Shown: in pieces, positions 1 through 11,682 of the stretch | How the letters are laid out: the number at the start of each line of letters is the position of its first letter | Numbering within the stretch: the stretch's first letter is position 1 | DNA from: Plutella xylostella | Taxonomy: Eukaryota > Arthropoda > Insecta > Lepidoptera > Plutellidae | Length of the DNA: 64,000 nucleotides | Reading direction: 5' to 3' | Assembly: GCF_932276165.1 (NCBI RefSeq) | Contig: NC_064011.1 | Location: 4,853,501-4,917,500, forward strand | The notes under the pieces: generated by a model | Told to the model about the DNA's origin: nothing | Seen by the model: the letters and a program-made list of their open reading frames with translations, nothing else | The model's database searches: none | Position numbers and translations under genes: made by a program

Positions 1-1924
1 GTTTTGGTTAGTCTATGGACAATTATTTAGGTTTATAAATTTGAACGAATTATAACAATATTTAAATCACAATATGTAACAAAAAATGATACTCTATTGC
101 TTCTCTCTTATATTATGTATTCTCTACGAAAAACTATGCCATACTCATAAAACCCACCATCAAACGAATTAAAATACCTAACTTTACCTGTATACGGGAG
201 GTACAAATAAAATGCTCGCTATTTTCCACGTGATCTTCTGGTCAAACTGAACAACTTTCCCCAAGAACCTTTGACCTCCCGTACAAAATTCCACGATAGA
301 TAATTATCAATGTCTAACTTTGTATGAATGAAATCGATATAAGCTTATTAACTAATACATTCACTTTATACGAACTTTATATTAAAGCAGCACACATTAT
401 CATGCATAATAATATTTATAACAAACAATAACATTCCCACAGTCTCCCTACAAACGAAAGTTTCTAACCACACAGCCATAGACTGGCTCGGCTATCACAG
501 CGTATTAAAACAAAAGCTACCGGCGGTCAAACTTACCCGTGCGGACGCGAAGTTGGCGCTTTATTGAATCGTGTGTGGTGCAATATGCATTATATACTAC
601 CTATATACTTATACGTAAATGTGTAGTGGCTTTTCCCGTTTCCCCTAAGAGGTTTTCCCGAGGGATTTCTGGGATGAAAAGTTGTCTTTGTCCTGGTTTT
701 TCACATTGAACTCAATATATTGATTGATTGGTTATTATTTTATTCAGAACAAAATATATACAATTTAACTTAAAACTAAACACCGCCAAACTACAAGGTA
801 GTTTATTGGCAGTACATGCTCTCTTAACTTATTTTTTAATAACATGTGACTTATCACTAACATGTAGTATTTTCCGGTGAAAGAGTAACATCCATCTAGA
901 TTACAATATTACAAGTTTATATATGGAACGGCAATGACAGGTGAATTTTTTTATTGTTCGTTAGTGTATTTAGCAATAACTATAGTATTCCGTATTCCAA
1001 ATTTTATCTTGGTACCAAAACGAACCAATATTTTGCTTGTAACATTTTTGTAATAACCAAAATATGGTGTCTGTTTATTAAAGTCGTATATTTGCCGATA
1101 CAACAATATGAGCAAAGAAAACATAAGGAAATATCAAAGGTTGGTAGTACAAAAATTGTACTAGGCTTGGAACATAAGGTGTAGTTTTATCAGTGTAATT
1201 CTCGTTTACCAAATGAATGTACCAGATGTACTGAGCAACTGCCATTTTAAGTCCAAATCTAAAATAGCGGAAAAAAAACTGAATTATTGTAAAATTATTG
1301 TCTACTAAACCATGGAATAGCTATTTTACTATATTCTATTCTAACAAATATACAGTGCCTCTTTCTGTGGCGGATTACATTAGTACATAGGTACCTAATA
1401 TGTAGGTAGGTAGTTAGTGTTTATGTTTGGTAGGCTTATATGTATCACATGACCCATTTACCATACAAATGTTGACCTCGTACCTATATTCCACTGAGGG
1501 TGCATAGCTATTAGGTAAACGCATTATATTCCAAAGCTAAACGTTTGAACTGGGAGGGCGATATTTTGTTAGTGATACATCCAAAGGTTGGAGCAATTAG
1601 TAGATAGATACTGACTACAATCTGTCAATGATAAAGAAGCATTGCAATAGAAAATGTAGTATAGTAATCCAAAAGGGGGTGACTCAAGTGTTATTCTGAA
1701 CAGCTTTTGGTGTAAGACTTTAAAAAATGTACAAAGTATAAAAAAATTGGTTATCCATAGATTTTTTGGGTGCCCTTTCGGTTTACTATATGTAAACCGA
1801 AACTTATTTAAATTTTATAAAATAGGGTAAAATATGAATGAAAACTCAAGAGGCAACAATAGGCATGATAAAAATACTTCCTAAACTGGAAATGCTACCG
1901 CACGTGTGTGGTTTGTACGGTTGA

Positions 1925-1990
1925 AGCCACCGGAAGTGAGCCCCCAACTTCCGGTTGTCATGGCCGCCCTCTCACTCACTTCCGGTTGTG
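1925..1990. promoter_or_regulatory. Cluster of ETS-like sites and a YY1-like word
   Basis: Three CCGGAAGT-type words sit within about 65 bases: ACCGGAAGTG on the plus strand, then ACTTCCGG twice. Between them is CATGGCCGCC, the core of a YY1/Pho-type site. In other animals such clusters mark promoters of broadly expressed genes. Nothing downstream here looks like an exon, so the regulatory role is a guess. Confidence 0.25.
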
Positions 1991-2159
1991 TTTTGTTTAG
2001 TCGCAACTCTGTTTTATAGTGTAGGTACTAGCTTTGTATAAATATAGTGAGTAAATCTGTTCGTCATGCTAATTCCAAGTTTGAAATCCTACCTCCATTA
2101 TGTAAAGAAGCTTTTTTTTTAAATATAACTTTTAGCTTGACTCTGACTTCTGACCTGAT

Positions 2160-2325
2160 CATCATCGTCATCAGCCTATAGCAGTCCACTGCTGGACGTA
2201 GGCCTCACCCAAAGCATACCACTGGATGCGATCTATAGCTTACCGCATCCAATCATAACCAGGCATCTTTTGCAAGTCGTCACCCTATCTAGCCGGAGTG
2301 CGTACCACACTAAGTTTGCCTGACC
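2160..2325 (-). mobile_element. RTE-type LINE 3' fragment
   Basis: The reverse strand reads as the C-terminal tail of an RTE-like reverse transcriptase, including the characteristic end that translates as VQQWTAIG and a trailing run of ATG triplets. The same tail is found at 24557-24720 and 51773-52140 on the plus strand. The copy is short and decayed. Confidence 0.7.
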
Positions 2326-2394
2326 TGATACATAATGATAATAATAATTCCTATGTCCAGTTAACCATTATAGGTACACTACGGAATGTAAATA

Positions 2395-2595
2395 TTTTAC
2401 CATAAAAATGTGTCAGACCATAGCCCATAAACCAAACATTCTACCAAGAAGCCCAATAAAGTCGCCGAGAAATTTCCATCGCCGGCACACCGCCGGCAAT
2501 AGGCACAGGCCCCTACGGAGTTCATAAATACTGCATCCGGAACTGCAAGCAGATTCAGAATAAAATTGAACTGAATTGAATTGAATTGAATTCAG
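2395..2595 (+). repeat. Probable LINE 3' end with a (GAATT)n tail
   Basis: A moderately GC-rich stretch ends in a short array of TTGAA/GAATT units at about 2565-2592. Similar (TTGAA)n tails close the LINE fragment at 53101-53627 and occur near 46040. I infer the 3' end of a non-LTR element; no protein remnant is convincing. Confidence 0.35.
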
Positions 2596-2852
2596 ATTCG
2601 ATTGGCGCCCGCACCGGGGCCCGGGCGGGATTTGGCTGCCGGTTTTTTTTTTTTGTTTAAATAGTTTGGAGTATTTTTTTTTTTGTTTGGACAGTTTTAT
2701 AGAAGAAGTTACATTTAAAATATGCTTAATATTAGGGATCGATTTATTTGTGAGGTTTTTTTATTATAATATAATTAATATAAGACAGACAAAGGTGACA
2801 ATACGTATATTTCTTCATCGTAATATTTATATATGCTATATAATGCGGTGAA

Positions 2853-3026
2853 GGTAAGCGTCAATCTGTCGGCATCGTACGCAACGGACGCATCGCATTC
2901 AGTATACTTTGTATAGAAATTCACAGAAGTGCGTCCACTTCATCGGCACTTCCGACGCCGTGTCTCCATACATACATTTATGTAAGAAAATCCGTTTGGT
3001 CCGATACCGATAAGTAGAAGCTTACC
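2853..3026. mobile_element. MITE, GGTAAGCGTC family, copy 1
   Basis: This 174-bp unit starts GGTAAGCGTC and ends with its near-complement (GAAGCTTACC). It shares long stretches such as GACGCATCGCATTCAGTA and ATCCGTTTGGTCCGATAC with 62689-62866 (plus) and 45355-45537 (minus). Three copies and complementary ends support a small non-autonomous DNA transposon. Confidence 0.65.
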
Positions 3027-3324
3027 TTACACATGCATCATGATGAATCTTTCACTGTCACTCACATAATTTACGCTACACAGGCTATCTTGCTTAATGA
3101 AACACTCATTAAATATTAAAGGGCAAATTTGCCCAAACAGACAATGCAGAGCTTCTAGGGCGGCCGGCGAAGGGCGGGCGGCGTAGGGCGGTGAAAAATT
3201 AATCCCTCGCATACATAACTGAGATAGCCGTGGGCAGAGCTCGCACTCCTGATTGACGAATAGGGTTTTTTGGCTGGAATATACACGGTGGAAATATAAG
3301 ACTGGCAGGGAAATTGCCTTAAAT

Positions 3325-3435
3325 CCACCACAGTTCACCAATCCGCACTGGGCCCGCGTGGTAGACTAGGTCTAAACCCTTCCTTCATTGGAAGGAGACC
3401 CGTGCCCCAGCAGTGGAGACGTGATGATAATAATG
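3325..3435 (+). mobile_element. SINE-C tail fragment
   Basis: Only the 3' part is present, with GGAAGGAGACCCGTGCCCCA followed by GCAGTGG and a (GATGAT)n-type end. The same tail ends the copies at 4000-4362, 21780-21955 and 42342-42540. Confidence 0.6.
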
Positions 3436-3999
3436 GTGAAATGATTAAAAGAGAACATCACAATAATGTATGGGATGGCGACTGCAAGCAGAAACGTTCT
3501 CGCAAAGTCGGAGTAATACCCCTGTTATGTGAAGGTTCGCTATGTTGTCGAAGTTGTTTCGGCTAAATAATGGCGGTAGGTTAGGTACGAAGGATTTTTT
3601 TTGGTTGGTTTTTCTGGTTTGGCTTGATTCTTTGATATCTTTGAACTCTCGGTATAGTCTCAGGACTTTCAGGTGACTAAAGTAGCCCAAATAAATCTCT
3701 GCATTCGAGTTTAGCATTGTCAACTGTATCGGTAATTTTGGTTTCAGTTTAGTTATATTTTTTTAACTCTTCAATCTGCTCCAACGAAAAATTTACTCCT
3801 ACTTTGGTCGCAACATGTTGTAACTACTTAGCTGAGTTATTACATGTGGGTGCGTAGGGGCATGTCCAGACATTGTTGTTTCGTATCGCCCTCCACCGTC
3901 TGAGGTATCCACTAAGTGGGGACACCCATTAGACGACATGGTGGCATGTTGTACTGTTGCGGACGTGTGTATTGTAGATATAGGTATCACTTTACAGGC

Positions 4000-4362
4000 G
4001 TCCGTAGTCTAGCTAGCTTTAGTGATCGTAACTGATTATTGATGTTAAGCAACAGATGGCACATCATAGATTTCAAGTGGTTGTTTTCTGGGCGCTTCCG
4101 TGCTTTGGACGGCACGTTAAGCCGTGGGTCCCGGTTGCTGCTTCGGCAGCAGTCGTGAAGCCTAGTCAGAGGCCTTCAGGCACCTTGAAAATATCTGACC
4201 ATCGGGTTGCTCATTTACCCGACAACTCTCTCAGAACAAGCTTGCTTGTGTTGGGTCTACCAACCCGCACTAGTCCAGCGTGGTGGACTAGGCCTAAAAC
4301 CCTTCTCTAGAAGGAGACTCCAAGCTCCAGTAGTGTGAACTTATAGGTTGTGATGATGATGA
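4000..4362 (+). mobile_element. SINE-C, longest copy
   Basis: The longest copy of a SINE-like repeat common in moths. The head contains TTAAGCAACAGATGGCAC and GGCACGTTAAGCCGTGGG. The body has CCCGACAACTCTCTCAGAAC and CCAACCCGCACTAGTCCAGC. It ends in a GATGATGAT tail. I infer an RNA polymerase III-type SINE; the class of the head is uncertain. Confidence 0.6.
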
Positions 4363-5056
4363 TTTTTAAAGACAATTATATTTTGTAGGTGTCCTGAATA
4401 ATCTGTCTTCCACTGTACCTACATCGAGGCGTCTGGTAGAAAGTGTTTCTTGTATTAAATTACTTAATTGCGAACGAACGTTTAGTGCACAGTAAGTATC
4501 GTGTTTTTCCTTCGGTCAGCGGAACTTTGACTTTGTTATACAGGGTGAAATTTTAACAGTTGACTGGCAGCTGGTTTAGAGTAAAATAAAGTTAAAAGTA
4601 TGTATGGGTTATATGTTTTATCGTGATTTTACTAATTAAAAATGGGGTCAAATCTGGAATAGTAATTTTGTTATCAATAATTATTGGAAAACTACGCCCC
4701 ACTGAAGCAGAAATACCTAATTAAATAGTTTATAAATAAATGAAGATTGTTAATAATCTAAATATTTTGAATATACTTACTTGTAGTTACTCACAAAACC
4801 TTACATCGTTTAAGTTATATGTATATACGTAGTTATAGTTAGTTATATCTTAAAATGTCGTCAGCCACTAATGCATCTTCAGAAATATTAGTGGAAGTCT
4901 ACTCCGGCCATTGGTTTCTTATGTGAAGCACCCTTTTGTCTGAAAGCGTTCGCCCCGGGGGTCACTCTATCTCAGCGGTTCCAGGATATTTTTTCCAGCG
5001 GAACTCTTTTTCTTTTGGCGTAACCTTAGACCTGCTATCTTACCACAACCGACACA

Positions 5057-5173
5057 TTAGCAATTAACAATCCATAAGCAGTGTCGCTCGCTTGTCAAAA
5101 ATCTGTCAGATACATACAAGTTACATCAGATGTGACAGGCAAGCGACGCGGCTTATGGATTGTTAATTGCTAA
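5057..5173. mobile_element. MITE with perfect TTAGCAATTAACAATCC ends
   Basis: A 117-bp hairpin. The left end TTAGCAATTAACAATCCATA is matched by its exact complement at the right end, and the arms continue past GTCGCTCGCTTGTCA. Related sequences occur at 48665-48770, 62011-62110 and, as a fragment, 25408-25470. Confidence 0.8.
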
Positions 5174-5447
5174 CGTTCTGTGACAGTTAAGGTCGTTCGT
5201 AGTCAATGGTACGGAACCTTTCGTCCGCTAGTCGGACTAGCACTTGAATGGTTATTTTCTAAGATGGAATAACCCCCCTGAGTGTGTGGCCATTAGACAC
5301 AAGCGGTCTTGGCCGAGTGTTTTTACTGGACGCTATAAAAAGAAATGGCCCGAAAAATCCTTACCTCTATAGATGTCCCGGCGGTCTAATTGTTTCATAT
5401 TTTGTGCTATCACTATCGCTTTAAATTGGATAGCTGACTGATTTGCA

Positions 5448-5790
5448 GAGCGGTGGTAGCTCAGTCGGGTTAGCGCCCGTCTCTCACGCAAGAGATGCAG
5501 GTTCGAATCCCGGCGCTGACATGTACCAATAAGTTCTTTGAATTTATGTACAATGTAAACCATCGCTCTTACGGTGAAGGAAAACATCGTGAGGAAACCT
5601 GCATATCTATAGATTTAGCACATGAAATCTAGATATGTGAACCCACCAACCCGCAGTGGACCCGCGTGGTGGGAAATTGTCCAAGCTTAGGAAGGCAGTT
5701 TAGACTTTGGGGATATGCACATGCAAAGGTTCCACTCGAGAGAGCCAGGTGCTGGTACTGCGACCCCCACAGAGAATAGAATAGAATGGG
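5448..5790 (+). mobile_element. SINE-B with a tRNA-like head
   Basis: The head GGTAGCTCAGTCGGGTTAGC resembles a tRNA box A, and GGTTCGAATCCC is a box B. The stretch between does not form a credible functional tRNA and runs straight into a SINE body containing ACATCGTGAGGAAACCTGCA. Body copies recur at 52163-52360, 50244-50445 and 11722-11875. Confidence 0.65.
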
Positions 5791-6402
5791 TAGCTGACGT
5801 CTTGCCATTGTGACCTGCAGTTGGGATCCGCAGTAAATTAAGTACCTACATAATATTTGGGCTCATTTTATACAACGGTCTTCAGACTCCAACATAATAT
5901 GTCGGGACATCTCACACAATAATGCCGATCCTCTAATATGAGTGATATAACTTCCCAAATGCATAGATATCCAGACACTAGGCAAATACGACGTCCTGGT
6001 TGGGACTCGAACCAACGGCCCGAAATCGCAGTGCAGAATTCTGAGCTACAATGTCCTGCCATATGCTGCTCCTGTCATATGGAAAGCGATAGCGATAGTA
6101 GGAAAATTATACAATAAGCCTCCTGATCAATTATGCACGTCCAATGGCGTCGAATTATCTGTCACTACTTGTAATGTTTCGTGTTAGAGCTTTTCGGAGC
6201 TTTTTTATTCATGGAACTTCTCAATTTGTTTTAGGTACATTAACCTTATATTTATATCCTCCTTTAAAATATGATAAATAAGTGCATTAGGTAGGTAATG
6301 TTATTTTACTCATAATTAAAAGCTATGCCACCTATTATTGATGTGCCCCTACGAAAGACTCAAAATATGTAGATGCTAAACTTTCTAATTAATTTTAAAA
6401 TC

Positions 6403-6570
6403 TCTGTAATTCCGTTGGTTATTACAAAACTGGTTGGCTGGTAGAAAATGCTTTTAGCATTATGTCCACCTTTTACACTTATGTTATATTTGTGCAAAAC
6501 AAAAAAACACGCACTCACGCCTTGTACTAATGTACTCCCTTGCGGGGTAGGCAGAGGTGCATATTTGTGC
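6403..6570 (-). repeat. Two repeat fragments (LINE-like tail and SINE-A2 tail)
   Basis: 6403-6480 is the complement of a repeat with AATGCTAAGAGCATTTTCTA, also at 30380-30480 and 59040-59085. 6508-6570 is the end of the SINE-A2 tail (GCCTTGTACTAATGTACTCC), fully represented at 6836-7080. Both are on the minus strand. Confidence 0.55.
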
Positions 6571-6835
6571 AAAAAAGTATTAAATAAATAAATAAAAGAC
6601 AACTGTAATACGAGTGCCTCCTTACAGTAATACTGTGTTAAGTTTATTGAGGAAAAACAAGCGAAGTAGATGAACCGTATTATACTACAAAGTTAAGTAC
6701 GCATATCTGACCTTACCCGATTGAGGTGATAAAGTGGACCAGAATATAGTCGGGTTTCTTCACACCCCGTAAGGAGCATAAATGCCAAAAACAATTGACA
6801 AACAAAACAGATTTTTATTAAATACATTACTTAAC

Positions 6836-7080
6836 ACACACACACTCACGCCTTGTACTAATGTCCCTTGGGGGGTAGGCAGAGATGCATTGCTGCACCC
6901 ACTTTTCGCCAGAGTGTTATGTTAGTCCCAAGGGGGCGGGCCTATTGCCATTTTACGGGCACATCCAAGACCCGGGAACAAATATCTGTGTTTAAACAAA
7001 TATGTGCCCCAGCCGGGAATCGAACCCGGGACCTTCGGCTCAGTTGTCAGGGTCACTAACCACTACGCCATTCGGTCGTC
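6836..7080 (-). mobile_element. SINE-A, tail type 2
   Basis: On the minus strand: a tRNA-like head with box A TGGCGTAGTGGTTAGTG and box B GGTTCGATTCCC, then a tail through GGGCACATCCAAGACCCGGG (read on plus) to the A-rich end near 6836. The head is shared with tail type 1 copies at 16881, 59250 and 62901, but the tail is unrelated to theirs. Confidence 0.75.
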
Positions 7081-7122
7081 GGTCGGTACATTACTTAAGT
7101 GGACATAAATAGAATCACTTAT

Positions 7123-7300
7123 TTAGGATGCTTACATAGTTAGACTGGGTTCCCTGTATCTACCCGTACCGGTAACCTGCTGTTTAGCTGCGAGTGCGCT
7201 ATAACATTTCCCGGTTTTAAATCTCTCAGTTAGCATACCTTATCAAGTTACCGGTACGGGTAGATACAGGGAACCCGGTTCTTTATGTAAGCACCCTTAG
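7123..7300. mobile_element. Hairpin MITE with 30-bp perfect inner arms
   Basis: Inner arms 7147-7176 and 7247-7276 are perfect complements (CCCTGTATCTACCCGTACCG on the left). Weaker outer arms, GGATGCTTACATA and TATGTAAGCACCC, extend the inverted repeat to 7123-7300. No second copy was seen in the window. Confidence 0.7.
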
Positions 7301-8024
7301 TTTGTACGTACAGGACGTTTACAGGTTGCGCGGCCAAATTTGACAGGCCTGAATTTCCCTAACATTAGCCTTCCTACAGCTCAAGTGTTCTAACCAATCC
7401 AGGAAAATATATTTTATTGAGTCCATCCGGGAATCGAACTTGAGACCTATGAGTAAATCAGAAATAGTTTGTATCTCCATATCTCATCTCTATCTATGTA
7501 TGTAAGATGTCCCCACATTTTATTATTTACTTACTTTTTAACTGAAAAAGACATCTTAAATTAGTCGGTTAATACCTGCCTCGTTGAGATACCCACAGCA
7601 CGGTGTATTACGGAAGACCCCAATCTTGGGTCGTTACACTATAATTATTATCCCCCCTCCATATATTTTTCTCCCCTTTTTCTCTCTTATTGGGTGCGAT
7701 GCTGCTGATTACATTTAATGACTGTATTTACGAGAGATTTTTCCCGTGTTTATTTTATAGCGGAGATGAAAAAAAGATGATGGAATTCAGGAGTTGTACG
7801 TATATTGAGAGTGCGGCAAAAAGAATGAAAGTTTTTGTTTACGTTGCAGAGTTTTTATGATAACATCATGATTATTATCGGTAGTTCATAAACATTATGT
7901 GAGTATGTGCAATGTGCATTTGGGTTGTTACCTTTAGATGCATAGTGTTATCTTTGGTATATAGCGGGTAACATTTACCAGCTGTGTCCAGGCCAGATAG
8001 CTAAATAATCCCTTTAATAATATA

Positions 8025-8279
8025 CAGGGTGTTGCAAAAAGGGTATACTAAGCCGAAACCTACATGTGCAGCATGGTATATCTAAGCCCGAAACTGAAAT
8101 CAGAATTTCAAAATTCGCGAAAAAAAATAACATTTTCCATAGAAACTTTATTGGTCAAGTGTCTTTTTACTATGGAGAATGACTTTTATTTTTGTGAATT
8201 TTGTTTTATTTTTTGGGCTTAGATATACCATGCTGCACATGTAGGTTTCGGCTTAGTATACCCTTTTTGCAACACCCAG
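8025..8279. mobile_element. TA-flanked MITE, CAGGGTGTTGC family (full copy)
   Basis: A 255-bp foldback element bounded by TA on both sides. Ends are CAGGGTGTTGCAAAAAGGG and its near-complement GCAACACCCAG; the arms run for roughly 85 bases. TA flanks suggest mobilisation by a Tc1/mariner-type transposase (inference). Partial relatives are at 13190, 15766, 18530, 29882, 36640 and 41885. Confidence 0.8.
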
Positions 8280-8544
8280 TATTATGTGTCCATAATCATT
8301 GTAATAAATTGTAATCAAACCAATCAATAATTCATGCATTCAATGCGTGCTATATTAACCCAATATATTAAACTTGCAACGTTGACAAACTCTGTGGTTT
8401 AACACGCACTTTGATCGCTGATTGATGTGGTCACGTTATAATTATGTTAATACACCCTTATTGGTGCTGTAATAAGGTTGCGGTTACAGCGGAAATTACG
8501 TTGACATTCGATTGACATAATCGTTGATTAATCCCTTTTGGTGT

Positions 8545-10500
8545 TATATAGTTATTTATTTATTATTATTAAACATTTATTTTCAGATATATCATCCATA
8601 GTAAATTAGTAAAACATGTCAAATAAAATTGTTAGTCAAAATATAAAAATCATAAGTACATGCAAAAATTAAATTAAATCAGATCAGAAATAATAAATAA
8701 ATATACTTCAATGTCATTTTAAATGTGAAATAAATTGGATTAAATAATATGAAATAATAAATTGAATAAATTAATTGAATTAACAAATAAATAGTTAAGT
8801 ACATTCATTTCTTATTTCGGTCAAGGTGTACACCTACGCAATGCCTCACAATTGGACTATCCATCCTATCCGCCAACACACTGAGGATAGCATTCGAGCT
8901 GCTCCGCGTACGTGATAGTAAGGAGGCTGCTCGCTTACGCATGACGGCAAAGAAGTCATCCACTCTGGCTTCAGCGAACATACCTGATGCGGAGCAGAAT
9001 CTCGGCAGCCCCAACACGATCCTCAGTGCGTTATTGTACTGGACGCGCAGCGCGCTGTAGGCTCGGCGCGTGTAGTTGACCCACAGGCTGCACGTGTAGA
9101 AGGACTGACAGTACGCTCGGAACAAGGTCAGCTTGACTTGTCGAGTACAGCGTGCAAACCGGCGAGCCAGCATGTTGCACCTGACCGCCAGCGCCCTGCG
9201 CTCCCGCTCCATGTCCAGGTCGTCTACGAGCGTCTCCGTGACCACGTGACCCAGGTACTTGAACTCGGTGACTCTGTTTAACTCTACTCCTCCTAAGTAG
9301 ACTGAAGGAACCAGTCTCTTTTTTATATTTGGAGCCTGAAACACTAACAGTTCACTTTTTTTAGTATTGTACCTAAGTCCGTGTGTTTCCGCATACGACT
9401 CGCAGACTGCCAGAAGCCTCGTGAGACCGTTGATCGATGGGCTCAGCAGCACCATGTCATCTGCATAGCTTATGTTATTGATCATAACGCCATCTATTGA
9501 GCAACCAACTTTGGTGCTGCTGAGCTCACCTATCAGATCATTCATGTACAGGTTAAACAATTTAGGGGAAGACAAACCCCCCTGTCTTACCCCACAACCC
9601 AACCTATACTCGCCACTGCTGGAATTAGACCACCTAACTGTGTTAACTTGATTGTCATACCAGTAGCGAAAAACTGAAACCAACTCCTGTGGCATTTCTT
9701 TCGCAAGCTTATCCCACAGAATGTCATAGGACACCCTATCGAACGCCTTTGAAAGGTCCAAAAAGCACGCATAGACCGGCGTCTTTCTACTAGTGTAGTA
9801 TTGAACAGTTTGCTTAAGACACATAATGGCGCTCTCAGTCGACAGCCCTGCGCGGAAACCGAACTGCCCGCTGTGCAGCCGCAAGCATTTGTCCAAGTGT
9901 TTATTAAGCAAACTGTCCAACACTTTGGCTATTACAGTGGCTAGCGAAATTGGCCTGTAGTTGTTACTGTCACTCAAGTCACCTGTTCTGTTCTTCACCA
10001 CTGGCACAACAATAGTTTTCATAAAATCCCTAGGCAGATAAGAGTGTCCAATTATAAAATTAAACAAAAGCGTGAGTACTCTGGGCAGGTGTACACCTGC
10101 ATACTTCAAATGTTCGACGCTCAGCCCGTCATGTCCTGGTGATTTGCCTCGTTTCATACAATGGATTGCAGACGTCACATCTTTCACAGTATACTGTATA
10201 TGAGGTGTATCAGCAGCCACATCACGGGGATGATCGCCTTGTTGAGTCATGTAGTTCACAGATTGTGTAGGGGGAACAATAAAATTACTTTTAAACAGGT
10301 TTGCAATATCTGTACCATCGGAAATACCATCTACAGTTACAGGAAGGCTCATCCTGGGACTCAGTCTGTCAGTCTGTTTCCAAAATTTACTTAAGTCTTT
10401 GTTTTCATGACTTGTTGCAATGATATCCATCTTTATCTGATTCTCATTTATGATTCTATTTATGTTAAAGCTATCGATAATTATGCGTTAAATCGTTTTG
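8545..10500 (-). mobile_element. 5'-truncated non-LTR retrotransposon (LINE)
   Basis: The minus-strand unit contains the reverse transcriptase ORF at 8805-10430, followed by an AT-rich 3' region down to about 8545. Just upstream of the ORF start an in-frame stop appears near 10492, and no endonuclease domain precedes it, so the copy is 5'-truncated, as is usual for LINE insertions. It lies antisense to the hnRNP L gene, in the intron before exon A. Exact ends are approximate; I could not identify a target-site duplication. Confidence 0.8.
8805..10430 (-). CDS. LINE reverse transcriptase, uninterrupted 541-codon ORF
   Basis: This is a non-LTR retrotransposon reverse transcriptase, the enzyme that copies element RNA at a nicked target. 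Visible motifs in order: KRGKSPGHDGLS near residue 93, NNYRPISLATVIAKVLD near 156, the first catalytic aspartate in CFLDLSKAFDRVSYD near 222, GVRQGGLSSPKLFNLYMNDL near 281, and the catalytic YADDMVLLS near 322. The rest is the thumb and a C-terminal extension with several cysteines. No apurinic endonuclease domain precedes it, so the ATG at 10430 is merely the first in-frame methionine of a truncated polyprotein. The absence of stops over 541 codons suggests a fairly recent insertion. Codons are far more GC-rich than the surrounding intron. The clade is not certain; it looks closer to the CR1/Jockey side than to the RTE fragments elsewhere in the window. Confidence 0.9.
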   Translation of the reverse strand: MDIIATSHENKDLSKFWKQTDRLSPRMSLPVTVDGISDGTDIANLFKSNFIVPPTQSVNYMTQQGDHPRDVAADTPHIQYTVKDVTSAIHCMKRGKSPGHDGLSVEHLKYAGVHLPRVLTLLFNFIIGHSYLPRDFMKTIVVPVVKNRTGDLSDSNNYRPISLATVIAKVLDSLLNKHLDKCLRLHSGQFGFRAGLSTESAIMCLKQTVQYYTSRKTPVYACFLDLSKAFDRVSYDILWDKLAKEMPQELVSVFRYWYDNQVNTVRWSNSSSGEYRLGCGVRQGGLSSPKLFNLYMNDLIGELSSTKVGCSIDGVMINNISYADDMVLLSPSINGLTRLLAVCESYAETHGLRYNTKKSELLVFQAPNIKKRLVPSVYLGGVELNRVTEFKYLGHVVTETLVDDLDMERERRALAVRCNMLARRFARCTRQVKLTLFRAYCQSFYTCSLWVNYTRRAYSALRVQYNNALRIVLGLPRFCSASGMFAEARVDDFFAVMRKRAASLLSRTRSSSNAILSVLADRMDSPIVRHCVGVHLDRNKK

Positions 10501-10979
10501 CGATTTAATTTTTTGTTTTGATGATTGACATAAATTATGATATAACCCGGCTAAATTAAAAATAAGGTAATGACGGGTTGGTTTGACGGTTGTATGCTGT
10601 GTGCTTCTTTATTCGTCCGGGTTATATGTATATGAATAACGTTGCTTTGTTCAGAATGACGCAAAAAATAAAAGTTCCTGCATCATAGTATGGGACTGTA
10701 TACGTTTTCACCCCGGAATAGAGGGCTATTCCAGTTCTCGTTAAACTTTATCGAGTATGCCGAGGCAGCGCTAAAATACCCGGCAAATAATAAAATGCCG
10801 GATTGGAACCGGCCTGTCTGCCTCAAACCGGCTCATAGCTGGATATAACCGGTTCAAACCGGTTATAACGGCGTAGGATCCGGTGGAAGTGCAGTGAAGG
10901 AACGTTTTTGAGTTCCGTTTCCGTGCTACGCTCTTGTGTGCATCTGTGGCTGAAAGTTGGATTAATTAAAACTGTATAC

Positions 10980-11045
10980 GTGAGTGTATACTCACGAGCA
11001 ATAAAAAATATCCACTCACAAAATGCCGACACCGAACAACTCATT
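10980..11045. mobile_element. Fragment of the CACTCACGAGCAATG MITE family
   Basis: ATACTCACGAGCAATAAAAA followed by CCACTCACAAAATGCCGACA matches the start of the family seen complete at 55402-55581 and, in this variant form, at 39189-39374. Confidence 0.5.
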
Positions 11046-11179
11046 TTTTTCCTAAATTTAATTAAAATTTAAACGAAATATTCACTTTTGTTTTAAAGCA
11101 GATATTTGCTCTTGGGCCATGGATGTTAAATACGAGTGTTGTGTATGTGACTATTTTCATAATAATAATATAATTTTTT

Positions 11180-11600
11180 CTTTCTTTTTTGCTTTCATGC
11201 ATTTTCAAATTGAGCTAAAATATATAGGTAGTAACATATTCTCTAACTCACTTCTTTCTAACCCGTGTCTAGCATGTTGATTGTTTCTTGTGATGTGACT
11301 GAATGAATGTTCTTAACGTCCTTACATTCTTAAAAAACTATTTCATATTTATTTTTTCATACACTTTCAAATTGAGCTGAAATATACAGCGGGTAACATA
11401 TTCTCTAACCCACTTCTTTCTAACCCGTGTCTAGCATGTTGATTGTTTCTTGAGATGTGACTGAATGAATGTTCTTAACGTCCTTACATTCATAAAAAAC
11501 TATTTTTTGTTATTTCATGCATTTTAAAATTGAGCTAAAATATACAGCAGCTAACATATTCTCCAACCCACTTCTTTCTAACCCGTGTCCGGTCGGCGGA
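11180..11600 (+). repeat. Three direct copies of an about 150-bp unit
   Basis: Words such as AATTGAGCTRAAATATA, TAACATATTCTCYAACYCAC and CTTCTTTCTAACCCGTGTC recur at about 11212, 11365 and 11525. Copies 1 and 2 also share TAGCATGTTGATTGTTTCTT and the following ATGTTCTTAACGTCCTTACA; the third diverges after CCGTGTC. This is a local tandem duplication of about 150-bp period; origin unknown. Confidence 0.7.
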
Positions 11601-11682
11601 CGCGTGATCAAATATGGAGGAGAGTGCCTCGCGCGCCGATTATACCCAGCCTCGACGCTGCAGCGCAGGCAACGATGGTTAA

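Noticed and set aside
5452..5522. Possible functional tRNA gene
   Set aside because: Box A and box B words are present, but the arms do not pair as a full cloverleaf and the sequence runs into a SINE-B body.
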